The notes: generated by a model not told the origin, from the sequence alone. 64,000 nt of DNA from JAADHX01 sp964569385 (GCA_964569385.1 CAZMUM010000010.1:54119-118118), one strand, 5' to 3'; counted from the stretch's first letter, positions 9,157-21,356 are shown. Translations and numbers: made by a program.

Positions 9157-10334
9157 AGCGTCGACTGCGGCGTTTCCTTGCTGTTGGCCTAGCAGTCACG
9201 ACAGTCGACGTTGCCATTCTGGTGGCCCTAGCCAACGGACGATCATGGCCATGGCTGTTGGCTGATCTCGTCGCCGTCGGGGTGGCGTCGATTGTGTCGT
9301 TCGGCGTGCACCGGGTCGTGACCTTTGCCGACGACTCTCACGCGCTCGTCGATCACAACGTCTTGGGCTTCGTTACAGCGGTCGCGCCGGCGGTTGTTGT
9401 CGACGTCGCCATCGTCGCCGCGGCCGATCTCATCTTCGACACCAGCGTTTCGACCCTTCTGCTAGTGAAGGCTCTCGCCGTTGGTGCCGCGGCTTTGGTA
9501 CGTCTGCTTCGCTATCGGCGCGTCCTGTTCGCAGCGGTCCGAGCCGAGCAGATCCCGACTCGAGATCGAGGCTCAGCACCAGGAGTGGTTCGACTGTCGG
9601 TGGTCCTTCCCGCATATCGGGCTGCTGGCTTAGTGGCTGATTCAGTAGCGCGGCTTAGGCGCGAACTTTCAGAACTCGAAGGTGATCTGCAGATCGTTGT
9701 GGTCGACGATGGCTCTGGCGACGGCACAGCCCAGGCAGCGCGCGATGCCGGCGCTGATCTTGTTGTCGAGCTAGCGGAGAACCAGGGTAAGGGTGGCGCT
9801 GTCCGGGCCGGGATGTTGGCTGCCAATGGCCGGGCGCGGATCTTCACCGATGTCGATCTCGCTTATCCACCGCACCAGTTACTCGACGTACTGGAGGCCA
9901 TCGAAGCTGGGGCCGATGTTGTCGTCGGGTCACGTCGGCACAACAAAACCACCACTGTCCGAGGTGCGCCAAGGCTGCGCGAGCTCGGCTCGTTGGTATT
10001 CAACGTGTTTACCCACGTTGTGTTGTTAGGTCAGTATCGCGATACCCAGTCTGGTCTGAAGGGGTTCCGCAGCGACGCGGCCGATCTGTTGTTCTCGTTG
10101 GCTCGGATCGACGGTTTCGCCTTCGACGTCGAGTTGTTGCACCTGGCCGAGCGATACCGCTTCGCCCTTGTCGAGTTGCCGGTCGTTCTCGACAATATCG
10201 ATGATTCGACGGTCAGCTTCTTGGCTGACACGCTAGCCATGATTCGTGATGTGTTCCGAGTGCGGCGCTGGTCGGCGCAGGGGGAATACGACATTGGTGA
10301 AGCCAAAGAGCGAACGGCCGACCAGTGGCGATGA
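9153..10334 (+). CDS. Fusion of GtrA-like membrane domain and DPM1-like GT2 glycosyltransferase
   Basis: 393 residues. Residues 1-125 contain four membrane helices of the GtrA type, which are thought to help move polyprenyl-phosphate sugars. Residues 145-370 are a family 2 glycosyltransferase with the nucleotide-binding motif VVVDDGSGDGT near residue 183, the TDVDLAYPP acidic motif near residue 231 and QSGLKGF. This resembles dolichyl/polyprenyl-phosphate mannose or glucose synthases. The two domains are usually separate genes or occur in the opposite order, so the GtrA-first fusion is notable. The GTG start overlaps the upstream gene by four bases, and pmm follows 24 bases downstream. Confidence 0.82.
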   Translation: MKRRLRRFLAVGLAVTTVDVAILVALANGRSWPWLLADLVAVGVASIVSFGVHRVVTFADDSHALVDHNVLGFVTAVAPAVVVDVAIVAAADLIFDTSVSTLLLVKALAVGAAALVRLLRYRRVLFAAVRAEQIPTRDRGSAPGVVRLSVVLPAYRAAGLVADSVARLRRELSELEGDLQIVVVDDGSGDGTAQAARDAGADLVVELAENQGKGGAVRAGMLAANGRARIFTDVDLAYPPHQLLDVLEAIEAGADVVVGSRRHNKTTTVRGAPRLRELGSLVFNVFTHVVLLGQYRDTQSGLKGFRSDAADLLFSLARIDGFAFDVELLHLAERYRFALVELPVVLDNIDDSTVSFLADTLAMIRDVFRVRRWSAQGEYDIGEAKERTADQWR

Positions 10335-10358
10335 ACCGCTTCCTATCCTGAGGACCTA

Positions 10359-11714
10359 ATGAGTTCGACTTCTCCAATTGCTATGGATCGCCTCGACCTG
10401 GTCGTCAAGGCTTACGACATTCGGGGCACAGTCCCCGATCAGATCGATGCCGCGATGTGCCGTGGTATTGGCGCTGCGTTCGCCAGGTTTGTCGCATCCC
10501 CCGAAATCATCGTGGCCAGAGACATGCGCCCCGATGGCGTTGAGTTCGCGGCTGCGTTCGCCGACGGTGCCATGTCTCAAGGCGTCAACGTTGTCGACAT
10601 CGGACTGGCCTCCACTGACATGTTGTATTTCGCGGCTGGTCACCTCGATCGTCCCGGTGCGATGTTTACCGCTTCGCACAATCCGGCCGGCTACAACGGC
10701 ATCAAGTTGTGTGGGGCTGGAGCCAAACCGATAGGTGGCGACTCCGGCCTTGGCGACATCAAGACCATGGCAGCAGCGGGAGTCGAGGCCACCGGGCAGG
10801 GAACATCACGCTCAGTCGACCTACTGCCAGCGTTTGTGAACCACGTTCTCTCTTTCGTTGACCGGTCGAAGTTGCGGCCCTTGAAAATTGTCGCCGATAC
10901 GGCCAACGGCATGGGTGGTCATGTTGTTCCTGCGGTGTTCGACGAGCTTCCGTTCGACATCGAGATTCTGTATCAAGAGCTCGACGGAACGTTTCCGAAT
11001 CACCCAGCCGATCCACTCAAGCCCGAGAACCTTGTCGATCTCCAGGCCAGAGTGCTCGAGACTGGTGCCGATATCGGGCTGGCTTTCGATGGCGACGCCG
11101 ACCGAGTCTTCTTGGTCGATGAGAAGGCGCAGCCAATCTCGGGATCACTCACAACGGCCATGGTTGCGCAATCGGTTCTGGCCCAAACTGGGCCTGGGCC
11201 CATCATCCACAACTTGATCTGTTCTAAGTCGACCGCCGAAGTAATTGTCGAAAGCGGCGGTACGCCTGTGCGCACGAAGGTCGGCCACTCATACATCAAG
11301 GCCGTGATGGCCGAGTCCGGTGCGGCTTTCGGTGGCGAGCACTCGGGCCACTACTACTTCCGCGACAACTTCAGGGCCGACTCTGGACTGATCGCCACGA
11401 TGTTCATTCTCGAACAACTGTGCGTCACCGATGGCCCGTTGTCGAGCATCATTGCCCCGCTCGACCGATACGTGGCATCAGGTGAGATAAACACCAAGGT
11501 CGAAGACGCCCTTGCCGTGATCGAGCGTGTTGCTGAGGTCTACTCAGACGCGAACCAGGACCGCCTCGATGGTCTCACGGTCGATATGGGCCAATGGTGG
11601 TTCAACCTCCGCCCGTCTAACACCGAGCCCCTTCTTCGACTCAACCTCGAGGCCGCGACCCAGACCGATGTCGATGCTCGGGTTGCGGAGGTCACGGCCC
11701 ATTTTGGCCATTAG
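10359..11714 (+). CDS. manB: Phosphomannomutase/phosphoglucomutase
   Basis: Interconverts mannose-6-phosphate and mannose-1-phosphate (and often the glucose phosphates), feeding GDP-mannose synthesis. 451 residues. The phosphoserine loop is TASHNPAGYNGIK near residue 105, the Mg-binding loop DGDADR is near residue 244, the sugar-binding GGEHSGHYYF is near residue 326 and the phosphate-binding RPSNTEP is near residue 413. GAGGA-like sequence precedes the ATG. Its place after the GT genes supports supply of sugar donors for the same pathway. Confidence 0.93.
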   Translation: MSSTSPIAMDRLDLVVKAYDIRGTVPDQIDAAMCRGIGAAFARFVASPEIIVARDMRPDGVEFAAAFADGAMSQGVNVVDIGLASTDMLYFAAGHLDRPGAMFTASHNPAGYNGIKLCGAGAKPIGGDSGLGDIKTMAAAGVEATGQGTSRSVDLLPAFVNHVLSFVDRSKLRPLKIVADTANGMGGHVVPAVFDELPFDIEILYQELDGTFPNHPADPLKPENLVDLQARVLETGADIGLAFDGDADRVFLVDEKAQPISGSLTTAMVAQSVLAQTGPGPIIHNLICSKSTAEVIVESGGTPVRTKVGHSYIKAVMAESGAAFGGEHSGHYYFRDNFRADSGLIATMFILEQLCVTDGPLSSIIAPLDRYVASGEINTKVEDALAVIERVAEVYSDANQDRLDGLTVDMGQWWFNLRPSNTEPLLRLNLEAATQTDVDARVAEVTAHFGH

Positions 11715-11807
11715 GTGAGGTTCCTATAGACGGGTGTGTGGGCCGCTAGCCTGAAGCGTTGCCGTATCAAGATTGCGGCGAATCGGACCAAACACACAGG
11801 AGACGTT

Positions 11808-12053
11808 GTGGCTCTAGACCCGAAACTTCTTGAGATTCTCGCCTGCCCAGAAGACAAGGGTCCGCTCTTTTATTTCGAAGATGAATCGAAGTTGCTCAAC
11901 CCTCGCCTATCGCGGGTGTACGAGATCGATCAAGACATACCGATCATGCTCATCGACGAAGCCATCTCGATCGACTCAGACGAACTCGGCCGCCTCACCA
12001 CCAAGGCCGCCGACGCTGGGATCGAACCAACTTTCAGCGCATCTACTCGCTAG
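11808..12053 (+). CDS. Trm112-like small protein
   Basis: 81 residues from a GTG at 11808, which has AGGAG eight bases upstream. The start LDPKLLEILACPEDKGPL and the following YEIDQDIPIML match the Trm112/YcaR pattern, although only one Cys of the usual zinc set remains. Such proteins are small stabilising partners of methyltransferases or, in bacteria, are of unknown function. In Actinobacteria they often follow phosphomannomutase, as here. Confidence 0.8.
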   Translation: MALDPKLLEILACPEDKGPLFYFEDESKLLNPRLSRVYEIDQDIPIMLIDEAISIDSDELGRLTTKAADAGIEPTFSASTR

Positions 12054-12252
12054 ACCCCTTAGACCACCGCTCGACTAGGGATGAGCGAGCTGCTACGTCG
12101 ACGATGCGAATATTCGGCGTGCCGATTCGTTAGTCTGAGCACTGGCACTCCACACCTGTTGGTCGCGGATTGGCATCGTTGCGATGTCTTGGTCTAAGGG
12201 CAGACGCCCGGGTGCCGACTTCAAACCAACCAACACACTTGTGGAGATAACT

Positions 12253-13713
12253 ATGTCCGAACTTCCTGCCGTGTTAACGGCCAGCGACTACAAGGTTGCC
12301 GACCTCGACTTGGCCGCGGCCGGCCGTAAGCAGATCGACCTCGCCGAGGTTGAGATGCCAGGCCTCATGGAGCTACGCGCTCGTTACTACGACAGCAAAC
12401 CTCTAGCTGGGGCCCGCATCATGGGGTCGCTGCACATGACGGTCCAGACGGCAGTCCTCATCGAAACCCTGGTCGACATCGGCGCCGATGTGCGGTGGGT
12501 CAGCTGCAACATTTTCTCGACCCAAGACGAAGCTGCCGCCGCGGTGGCAGTTGGGCGCGAGGGCAGTGTCGACTCGCCTCGGGGCACTCCTGTCTACGCC
12601 TGGAAGGGTGAATCACTTGAGGAATACTGGTGGTGCACCGAACAAGCTCTTCGTTGGCCAGGTGCCAGTGGGCCGAGTCTGATTCTCGACGATGGCGGCG
12701 ACGCCACCATGTTCGTACTGCTCGGCGCCAAGTACCAGCTTGCGGGCGAAGTTCCGGCTCCAAACAGCGCCGATTCGCCCGACGAAGAAGAGATCTACAA
12801 ACTTCTTCACAAGATCGCGGCCGAGAACCCAATCGACTTTGTGGCTATGCGTGATGGCATTCAAGGTGTGTCCGAAGAGACAACCACCGGTGTTCATCGT
12901 CTGTACGAGATGGTCGAGACCGGCGAGCTTGTCTTCCCGGCCTACAACGTCAACGACTCCGTTACCAAGTCGAAGTTCGACAACCTCTATGGCTGTCGCC
13001 ACTCACTTATTGATGGTCTCAACCGCGCCACCGACGTAATGATTGGCGGCAAGGTTGCTTTTGTTGCTGGTTACGGCGACGTTGGCAAGGGATGTGCCCA
13101 AGCGCTTCGCGGCCAGGGTGCCAGAGTCATTGTTTCTGAGATCGACCCCATCAACGCGCTTCAGGCCGCGATGGAAGGGTTCTCGGTCGATCGTATCGAG
13201 AACGTCGTTGGCGAAATCGACATTTTCGTGACCACTACCGGCAACAAAGACGTCATTTCAGCCGAGCTGATGTCGAAGATGAAGCACAACGCCATTGTTT
13301 CCAACATAGGTCACTTCGACAACGAGCTCGACATGGCTGGGCTTGAGGCCATGAGTGATGTCCAGCGCCGAAACATCAAGCCTCAGGTCGACGAGTTCGT
13401 GTTCCCGTCCGGTAACTCGATCATCGTGCTAGCCGAGGGTCGTCTGATGAACCTCGGTTGTGCCACCGGCCACCCGAGTTTTGTGATGTCGATGAGCTTC
13501 ACCAACCAGGTGCTGGCCCAGATGGAGCTACACGCCAACTCCGACGAGCTCGAGAACAAGGTTTACCTCCTACCGAAGCACCTCGACGAAGAAGTGGCCC
13601 GTCTGCACCTCGACAAACTCGGTGTAAAGCTCACAAGGCTTAGCGACGAACAGGCCAGCTACTTAGGCATCTCGGCCGACGGACCCTACAAACCCGCTCA
13701 CTACCGCTACTAG
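12253..13713 (+). CDS. ahcY: S-adenosylhomocysteine hydrolase
   Basis: Splits S-adenosylhomocysteine into adenosine and homocysteine, which relieves product inhibition of methyltransferases. 486 residues from the ATG at 12253, which is preceded by GGAG; an upstream in-frame ATG would add 23 atypical residues. The NAD-binding loop GYGDVGKGCA is near residue 273, and the conserved C-terminus KPAHYRY is intact. The 200 bases upstream (12054-12252) show no gene, and I could not recognise a SAH riboswitch there. Confidence 0.97.
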   Translation: MSELPAVLTASDYKVADLDLAAAGRKQIDLAEVEMPGLMELRARYYDSKPLAGARIMGSLHMTVQTAVLIETLVDIGADVRWVSCNIFSTQDEAAAAVAVGREGSVDSPRGTPVYAWKGESLEEYWWCTEQALRWPGASGPSLILDDGGDATMFVLLGAKYQLAGEVPAPNSADSPDEEEIYKLLHKIAAENPIDFVAMRDGIQGVSEETTTGVHRLYEMVETGELVFPAYNVNDSVTKSKFDNLYGCRHSLIDGLNRATDVMIGGKVAFVAGYGDVGKGCAQALRGQGARVIVSEIDPINALQAAMEGFSVDRIENVVGEIDIFVTTTGNKDVISAELMSKMKHNAIVSNIGHFDNELDMAGLEAMSDVQRRNIKPQVDEFVFPSGNSIIVLAEGRLMNLGCATGHPSFVMSMSFTNQVLAQMELHANSDELENKVYLLPKHLDEEVARLHLDKLGVKLTRLSDEQASYLGISADGPYKPAHYRY

Positions 13714-13741
13714 CTGCTAGTTCGCGACACAGTTGTCGTTG

Positions 13742-13778
13742 CGGGGTTTTGCCTGAACGAAGTGAGGGTGAAACCCCG
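13742..13778. terminator. Hairpin downstream of ahcY
   Basis: CGGGGTTT at 13742-13749 pairs with AAACCCCG at 13771-13778 across a 21-base loop. It lies 28 bases after the ahcY stop and may end its transcript; the loop is long, so it is the weaker of two hairpins here. Confidence 0.5.
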
Positions 13779-13832
13779 GTTAGCGACCGTGGTCGCGGCG
13801 GTATCGCTCATACGCAGGTCAGACCTACCTGT

Positions 13833-13868
13833 CACCGGGAAACGTACGCCCGTGACCGTTTCCCGGTG
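13833..13868. terminator. Perfect 12-bp hairpin between convergent ahcY and carotenoid oxygenase genes
   Basis: CACCGGGAAACG at 13833-13844 pairs without mismatch with CGTTTCCCGGTG at 13857-13868 around a 12-base loop. Its place between convergent genes suits a bidirectional terminator. No long U-run follows on either strand. Confidence 0.65.
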
Positions 13869-13873
13869 TCAGG

Positions 13874-13911
13874 AGAGGTTTTTCGTTTCAGTAGAGGTTT
13901 TTCGTTTCAGT
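13874..13911. repeat. Tandem direct repeat, two copies of a 19-bp unit
   Basis: The unit AGAGGTTTTTCGTTTCAGT occurs twice back to back, at 13874-13892 and 13893-13911. The second copy covers the stop codon of the carotenoid oxygenase gene on the minus strand. The T-run in each copy lies just after the 12-bp hairpin when read on the plus strand. Confidence 0.9.
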
Positions 13912-15247
13912 CGGGGACCCAGTTGCCGTGGAAACCGAAGGGGACGCGCTGGGGGAGGGTGATGGTGGCGATCGGGTCAGCGGCGAAGTCTTGGGCGTCG
14001 ATGATGACTACTTCGCTTGAGTTTGCTTCGACGTTGTACGCGTATGCCATGATCCAGCCGTCGTCCTCGGCGGTGGCGCCGTCGCGCCCAACGAATACCG
14101 GTTCGAGGTGCTGTCGCCCGGATACGTCGTGCCTGAGCACCTCGCCGGAGTCCATGTCGTGTTTGAGCAAGGCAGAGGGATCGAGGCGCTCGCTAGCGGC
14201 GACGGTGTAGCCGTACCGATATGGCTTGCCGAAGTTGGCTTCGTTCAACCGCGGGAACTCTTGGCCAATCTCAGAGACGTTGGTCTGGGACGAGCGGCCT
14301 GTAGTGGAGTTGAGAGTCCACCGTTCGAGCACGGGGACACCCTCGTTTGGTCCGGTTACCTCGGTGGCGAACATCTTTGGGTGACGAATGGCGTCGAGAA
14401 CCACGTTGCCGTCGGCGTCGTCGTAGGCGTTCATCGGGTGGAAGATGTAACACGAGTCGATTTCGCACCACACGACGTCGTCAGCACCACCGTCGCGGGG
14501 AAGGAGTCCAATCCGGGCGGGGTAGTCCTCTTGCCACCGATACGGGAGCGAGGCTCCTGCCATGGCTACATCAAGGTCAAAGACGCAGGGAAGGTCGAGG
14601 ATGAGGATGTAACGGTCGGTGAACGCCATGTCGTGAATCATTGGCGACCCAGTGGTGGGTACATCGATGGTCTTAAGAACCTTGCCGTCTGGCCCGCTGC
14701 GAATGTATTGAACCTGGTTACCCCAGCCCCAGTAGTAGGCAACTGTGTGAAGCTCGCCTGTCGATACTTCGAGGTGGGGGTGAGCCGAAAAACCGTAGGG
14801 GAGTGTGCCGTCGAAGTCGCAGTAGCTCAGCGTGTTGAGCTCGTAGTCGAGTTCCATGGGAATTCCGCCAGCTTCGACGATGGCGAAAGTTCTTCCGGCG
14901 TGGCCGATTACGTTGGTATTGGGCGATCCGAGGCCGCGTTCGCCACCGAAGGGATCGGGCAACGGGTCTACGCCTAGTGCCGCCGATGTCCCTGGGCCCC
15001 TGACATAACGATTGCGATACCACTCGGCCTTACCACCGCGAAGCCTGACACCGTGCACCATGCCGTCGCCGGTGAACCAGTGGAAGTTGTCTGGGTCGGT
15101 TTCGCCAGCGGGGTTTGGACCATTGCGGATGTAGCGACCATCGAGTTCGGCTGGGATGGTGCCGTCGACCTTAAGATCGGTGGCCGTGACCTCTTCGGTG
15201 ACGGGTGCGAAGTTGCCGGTCAGGTAGGGGTTCTCAACAGCAGTCAT
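13907..15247 (-). CDS. Carotenoid cleavage oxygenase (CCD/RPE65 family)
   Basis: Non-haem iron dioxygenase that cleaves carotenoids or related polyenes and stilbenoids. 446 residues from the ATG at 15247, which has AGGGAG upstream; a longer start would add eight residues. The fold is a seven-bladed propeller with iron held by four His, and candidates in order are in SAHPHLE, IHDMAFTD, YIFHPMNAY and the C-terminal FGFHGNW. The ending FGFHGNWVP is characteristic. It stands alone, so the substrate cannot be inferred; retinal supply for a rhodopsin or apocarotenoid formation are possibilities. Confidence 0.92.
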   Translation of the reverse strand: MTAVENPYLTGNFAPVTEEVTATDLKVDGTIPAELDGRYIRNGPNPAGETDPDNFHWFTGDGMVHGVRLRGGKAEWYRNRYVRGPGTSAALGVDPLPDPFGGERGLGSPNTNVIGHAGRTFAIVEAGGIPMELDYELNTLSYCDFDGTLPYGFSAHPHLEVSTGELHTVAYYWGWGNQVQYIRSGPDGKVLKTIDVPTTGSPMIHDMAFTDRYILILDLPCVFDLDVAMAGASLPYRWQEDYPARIGLLPRDGGADDVVWCEIDSCYIFHPMNAYDDADGNVVLDAIRHPKMFATEVTGPNEGVPVLERWTLNSTTGRSSQTNVSEIGQEFPRLNEANFGKPYRYGYTVAASERLDPSALLKHDMDSGEVLRHDVSGRQHLEPVFVGRDGATAEDDGWIMAYAYNVEANSSEVVIIDAQDFAADPIATITLPQRVPFGFHGNWVPD

Positions 15248-15351
15248 GGTGGCTCCCTTTGGTTGTGGCATCTATCGTGAACCACGATCCTTGCACTGTC
15301 AAGATCGGTGTCTCGATTCTGGCCGTCACACCTCATCAGTAGGTTCAAGTT

Positions 15352-15969
15352 GTGCTTCTGCGTCGCGTCTGTCCCGGATGTCAATCCGATGCCGGTTATC
15401 CGTGCCCGGTCTGTGTCGCCCGATTGCGACCCGCGGCTCCGATGCGTGTCCAAGGAGCGGTCTCCGCGTTTGGTCTTGCCGAGTACGGCGATGTAGCCAG
15501 AGCACTGATCGCAGAAGCTAAACAGCCGTGGGGCAAGACCATGTTGCGCTGGTGGGCCGCCGGGCTTGCTTCTGTGAGCCCCGACGAAATCGACGTCATT
15601 ACTTGGGTTCCCGCGTCGCGGTCTGGCCGAAAACTACGAGGCCACGACCAGGGTCAGGTGCTTGCTCGCGAGGTCGGCCGGCTGTTGGGGCGTCCGGTCA
15701 GGCGAGCGTTTCGACGCGCCGACCAACAAAACCAGACAGGCAAGTCGCGCCATGCTCGGCTCAAAGGGCCCAATCTGGAAACGATTGCGCGGGCGTCTGG
15801 CCTGAGAGTCCTGGTACTCGACGACGTCCATACCACCGGCACCACGGTCTGGTCGGCGGTATCGCTACTTGGTTTGACCGGCGCCGAATCTGTTCATGTT
15901 CGCGTTCTCACCGTGGTCGCGGAATCTCGCGGCCAAGTAAATGCCGCGCCGATGGTTGCCAGGATCTAA
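15352..15969 (+). CDS. comF: ComF-family phosphoribosyltransferase-like protein
   Basis: 205 residues from a GTG. The N-terminus carries a zinc-ribbon-like set CPGC and CPVC (residues 7-22). The C-terminal half is a type I phosphoribosyltransferase fold with the PRPP loop VLVLDDVHTTGTT near residue 155. ComF proteins act in DNA uptake in naturally transformable bacteria, but most genomes carry one near hpf and secA, as here, without known competence. It is separated from hpf by 48 bases. Confidence 0.88.
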   Translation: MLLRRVCPGCQSDAGYPCPVCVARLRPAAPMRVQGAVSAFGLAEYGDVARALIAEAKQPWGKTMLRWWAAGLASVSPDEIDVITWVPASRSGRKLRGHDQGQVLAREVGRLLGRPVRRAFRRADQQNQTGKSRHARLKGPNLETIARASGLRVLVLDDVHTTGTTVWSAVSLLGLTGAESVHVRVLTVVAESRGQVNAAPMVARI

Positions 15970-16017
15970 GATGAGTGCAACATAACTAGAACACTTCTAG
16001 CACTAAGGAGTCTGTCT

Positions 16018-16641
16018 GTGGATGTGACGATCTCGGGTCGCAATGTCGAAGTTCCTGGCGATGTTCAGGAAGCTGTGAGATCAAAGATTGGAAATCTAGA
16101 TAGATTCGTCTTTGGGCTCGACCGTGCCGCAGTCGTGTTCCGAGCAGAGAAAAACCCTCGGATCTCCGACAAGGAACAGATCGAGGTGACGCTCGAAGGC
16201 CATGGTCATCACATTCGGTGCAAGGTCTCTGGGTCCGATCAACACCAGGCTCTCGATCGGGCTGTTTCTAAGCTCGAAAAGCAGCTACGCAAGCTGAAGA
16301 CTCAGGTTGTAAAGCGACGCCGGCCCAACCCGCATCGCGACGATTCCCGCCAGCTATTGTCGCGCGGTGCCGACGAGGCCCTTCAGGCTCTCGACGCGGT
16401 TGCTGGCGCGGATGTTGGCGAAGAAGATGTCGATGAGCTTCCAGCAGCCGATCTAACCGAGCTTGTCATCATGAAACGCAAGTCGTTCGATCTCATGAAC
16501 ATGACCCCAGAGGCGGCGGCGTTGCGAATGCAGCTTCTTGACCACCCGTTCTTCTTGTTTCACAATGTCGAGACTGGGCGTTGCGGTGTGGTTTACAAAC
16601 GCGACGATCACACGCTTGGCCTCATCGAAGAGGCCAGTTGA
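16018..16641 (+). CDS. hpf: Long-form ribosome hibernation promoting factor
   Basis: Binds the 30S subunit and drives 100S ribosome dimer formation in resting cells. 207 residues: residues 1-105 are the S30AE domain that blocks the decoding site, and residues 150-207 are the dimerisation domain, recognisable by KRKSFDLMNMTPEAA and FFLFHNVETG. A GTG start with TAAGGAG nine bases upstream is convincing. The usual hpf-secA order of Actinobacteria is kept. Confidence 0.95.
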   Translation: MDVTISGRNVEVPGDVQEAVRSKIGNLDRFVFGLDRAAVVFRAEKNPRISDKEQIEVTLEGHGHHIRCKVSGSDQHQALDRAVSKLEKQLRKLKTQVVKRRRPNPHRDDSRQLLSRGADEALQALDAVAGADVGEEDVDELPAADLTELVIMKRKSFDLMNMTPEAAALRMQLLDHPFFLFHNVETGRCGVVYKRDDHTLGLIEEAS

Positions 16642-16697
16642 TCGAGTAATCGCAGCCCTACCCCAGTTCTTCTGGGTGCGCCGATACCCTTGGCTCG

Positions 16698-19394
<2,697 letters not shown>

Positions 19395-19397
19395 TAA

Positions 19398-20513
19398 GTG
19401 AAGGACTACGCCGATACGTTCTCGGAGTTGAGCGAACGTCTCGACCAGGCCGAGGGCTACCTGCGCATCGACTACGCGCGAGATCGCGTGGTTCAACTTG
19501 AGTCCGACGCGTCGCGCCCCGATCTGTGGGACGATCCCGATAAGGCTCGTAAGGTCACAACCGAACTTCGCGAACTTCAGGATGACCTCGACGTGTGCAT
19601 TCGACTCAACGACGACCTCGAGAACGTCGAGGTGTTGTACGAACTTGCAGCCGAAGAAGGCGATGACTCCCAAGAGGCCGAAATCGTGGCCCTCGTCGCC
19701 GATCTCAGCGAACGCTTCGATGCGGTCGAGTTACGGTCGCTGCTGTCTGGTGAACATGACGAACACGACGCGGTCTGCGACATCAACTCCGGCGCGGGCG
19801 GAACCGACGCCCAGGACTGGGCTGAGATGTTGCTCCGTATGTATCTGCGCTGGGCCGACAAACGAGGCCTAGATGTTGAGCTCCAGGAGCTCACCGAGGG
19901 CCAAGAAGCAGGCATCTCATCGGTTACCTTTACCGTGCGAGGCCGATACGCGTTCGGGTATCTGCAAGCCGAGCGCGGTGTGCACCGCCTTGTACGAATC
20001 TCGCCGTTCGACGCCAATGCTCGCCGTCAGACATCGTTCGCTGCCCTCAAGGTGGTTCCGTTCTTCGAAGAAGCTTCCGACGAGGTCGACATCGACGAAA
20101 AGGACCTCCGCATCGATACCTATCGATCTTCGGGCGCTGGGGGCCAGCACGTCAACGTCACCGACTCGGCCGTGCGCATTACCCACCTCCCTACCGGTGT
20201 TGTAGCGGCGTGCCAAAACGAACGAAGTCAGCATCAGAACAAAGACAGCGCCATGAAGATGTTGGCGGCGAAACTCGCGGCCCTCCAGCGAGAAGAGCGT
20301 GCGGCCGAACTAAACGCGCTCGCCGGTGAACAGCGCGACGTTGCTTGGGGCAGCCAGATCCGGTCCTATGTCCTTGCTCCATACCAGCAGGTAAAGGATC
20401 TCCGCTCCGGCTACGAGGTCGGAAACCCAGATTCCGTGCTCGACGGCGACCTCGATCCGTTCATCGAAGCTTGGCTTCGGTGGAAACAAGTTGAGCAACC
20501 AGCAGCAACCTAG
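19398..20513 (+). CDS. prfB: Peptide chain release factor 2
   Basis: Recognises UGA and UAA and triggers peptide release. 371 residues. The catalytic loop is GAGGQHVN near residue 246 and the stop-recognition region has ISPFDANARRQTSF near residue 203. The open frame has no internal UGA, so there is no programmed +1 frameshift of the E. coli kind. A GTG start directly follows secA. Confidence 0.97.
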   Translation: MKDYADTFSELSERLDQAEGYLRIDYARDRVVQLESDASRPDLWDDPDKARKVTTELRELQDDLDVCIRLNDDLENVEVLYELAAEEGDDSQEAEIVALVADLSERFDAVELRSLLSGEHDEHDAVCDINSGAGGTDAQDWAEMLLRMYLRWADKRGLDVELQELTEGQEAGISSVTFTVRGRYAFGYLQAERGVHRLVRISPFDANARRQTSFAALKVVPFFEEASDEVDIDEKDLRIDTYRSSGAGGQHVNVTDSAVRITHLPTGVVAACQNERSQHQNKDSAMKMLAAKLAALQREERAAELNALAGEQRDVAWGSQIRSYVLAPYQQVKDLRSGYEVGNPDSVLDGDLDPFIEAWLRWKQVEQPAAT

Positions 20514-20660
20514 GGGCAGAGCGAGACGTGGCAATGTGGAGCTGCCCTCGATTCATGGTGCGACTGCCGTAACCTTTCTGGTTGGCCTCGGTCATCTTCC
20601 TTTGGCCACATTTTCCGTTGGTACAGCGCGGCGCACGCACGTGGAGTTAACAGCACACCC

Positions 20661-21356
20661 ATGATTCGACTCGAGAACGTTTCGAAGGTATATACCCCTG
20701 CCGGTCGCAACAAAATGGCTACGGCCGCGCTCAATGGCGTGAGTATCGACATTGCCAAGGGCGATTTCGTCTTTCTCGTTGGCCCATCGGGCTCAGGTAA
20801 GTCGACATTGTTGCGGCTCCTCACCAAAGAAGAGGTTCCCGAAGGGGGTCGAATCTTCGTCGCTGGCAAAGAGATCAACGAACTTTCGTCGTGGAAAGTG
20901 CCCTTTCTACGTCGAAACATCGGCAGCGTGTTCCAGGATTACAAGCTCCTGTTGAACAAGACCGTGTACGAAAATGTGGCCTTTGCGCTCGAGGTCATCG
21001 GGCGACCTACAAGCGTTATTGCAACCCAGGTCCCTGCAATTCTCGACCTCGTCGGGTTGGCAACCAAAACCGACAACTTCCCCCATGAACTTTCGGGCGG
21101 CGAGCAACAACGAGTGTCTATTGCTCGTGCTTTCGTTAACCGCCCGCTCATCCTCCTGGCCGACGAGCCGACCGGAAACCTCGATCCGGCCACCTCCGAC
21201 GGAATCATGAGGCTCCTCGACCGCATTAACCGTACCGGCACAACGATCGTCATGGCCACTCACGACCGCTCGATCGTCGACCGCATGCGCCGAAGAGTTA
21301 TCGAGCTTGACGAAGGACGGCTAGTACGAGACCAGGAAGGTGGCGTCTACTCATGA
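20661..21356 (+). CDS. ftsE: Cell division ATP-binding protein FtsE
   Basis: ATPase of the FtsEX complex, which activates peptidoglycan hydrolases at the division site. 231 residues. Walker A GPSGSGKS is near residue 38, the Q-loop VFQDYKLL near residue 90, the ABC signature LSGGEQQR near residue 143 and Walker B ILLADEPTGNLD near residue 163. The stop overlaps the ftsX start (ATGA). It is separated from prfB by 147 bases that probably hold its promoter. Confidence 0.97.
   Translation: MIRLENVSKVYTPAGRNKMATAALNGVSIDIAKGDFVFLVGPSGSGKSTLLRLLTKEEVPEGGRIFVAGKEINELSSWKVPFLRRNIGSVFQDYKLLLNKTVYENVAFALEVIGRPTSVIATQVPAILDLVGLATKTDNFPHELSGGEQQRVSIARAFVNRPLILLADEPTGNLDPATSDGIMRLLDRINRTGTTIVMATHDRSIVDRMRRRVIELDEGRLVRDQEGGVYS

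Noticed and set aside
12054..12252. Possible SAH or SAM riboswitch before ahcY
   Set aside because: I could not match the conserved core of any known class; a covariance search would decide.
19398..20513. Programmed frameshift in prfB
   Set aside because: The frame is continuous from the start with no early UGA.
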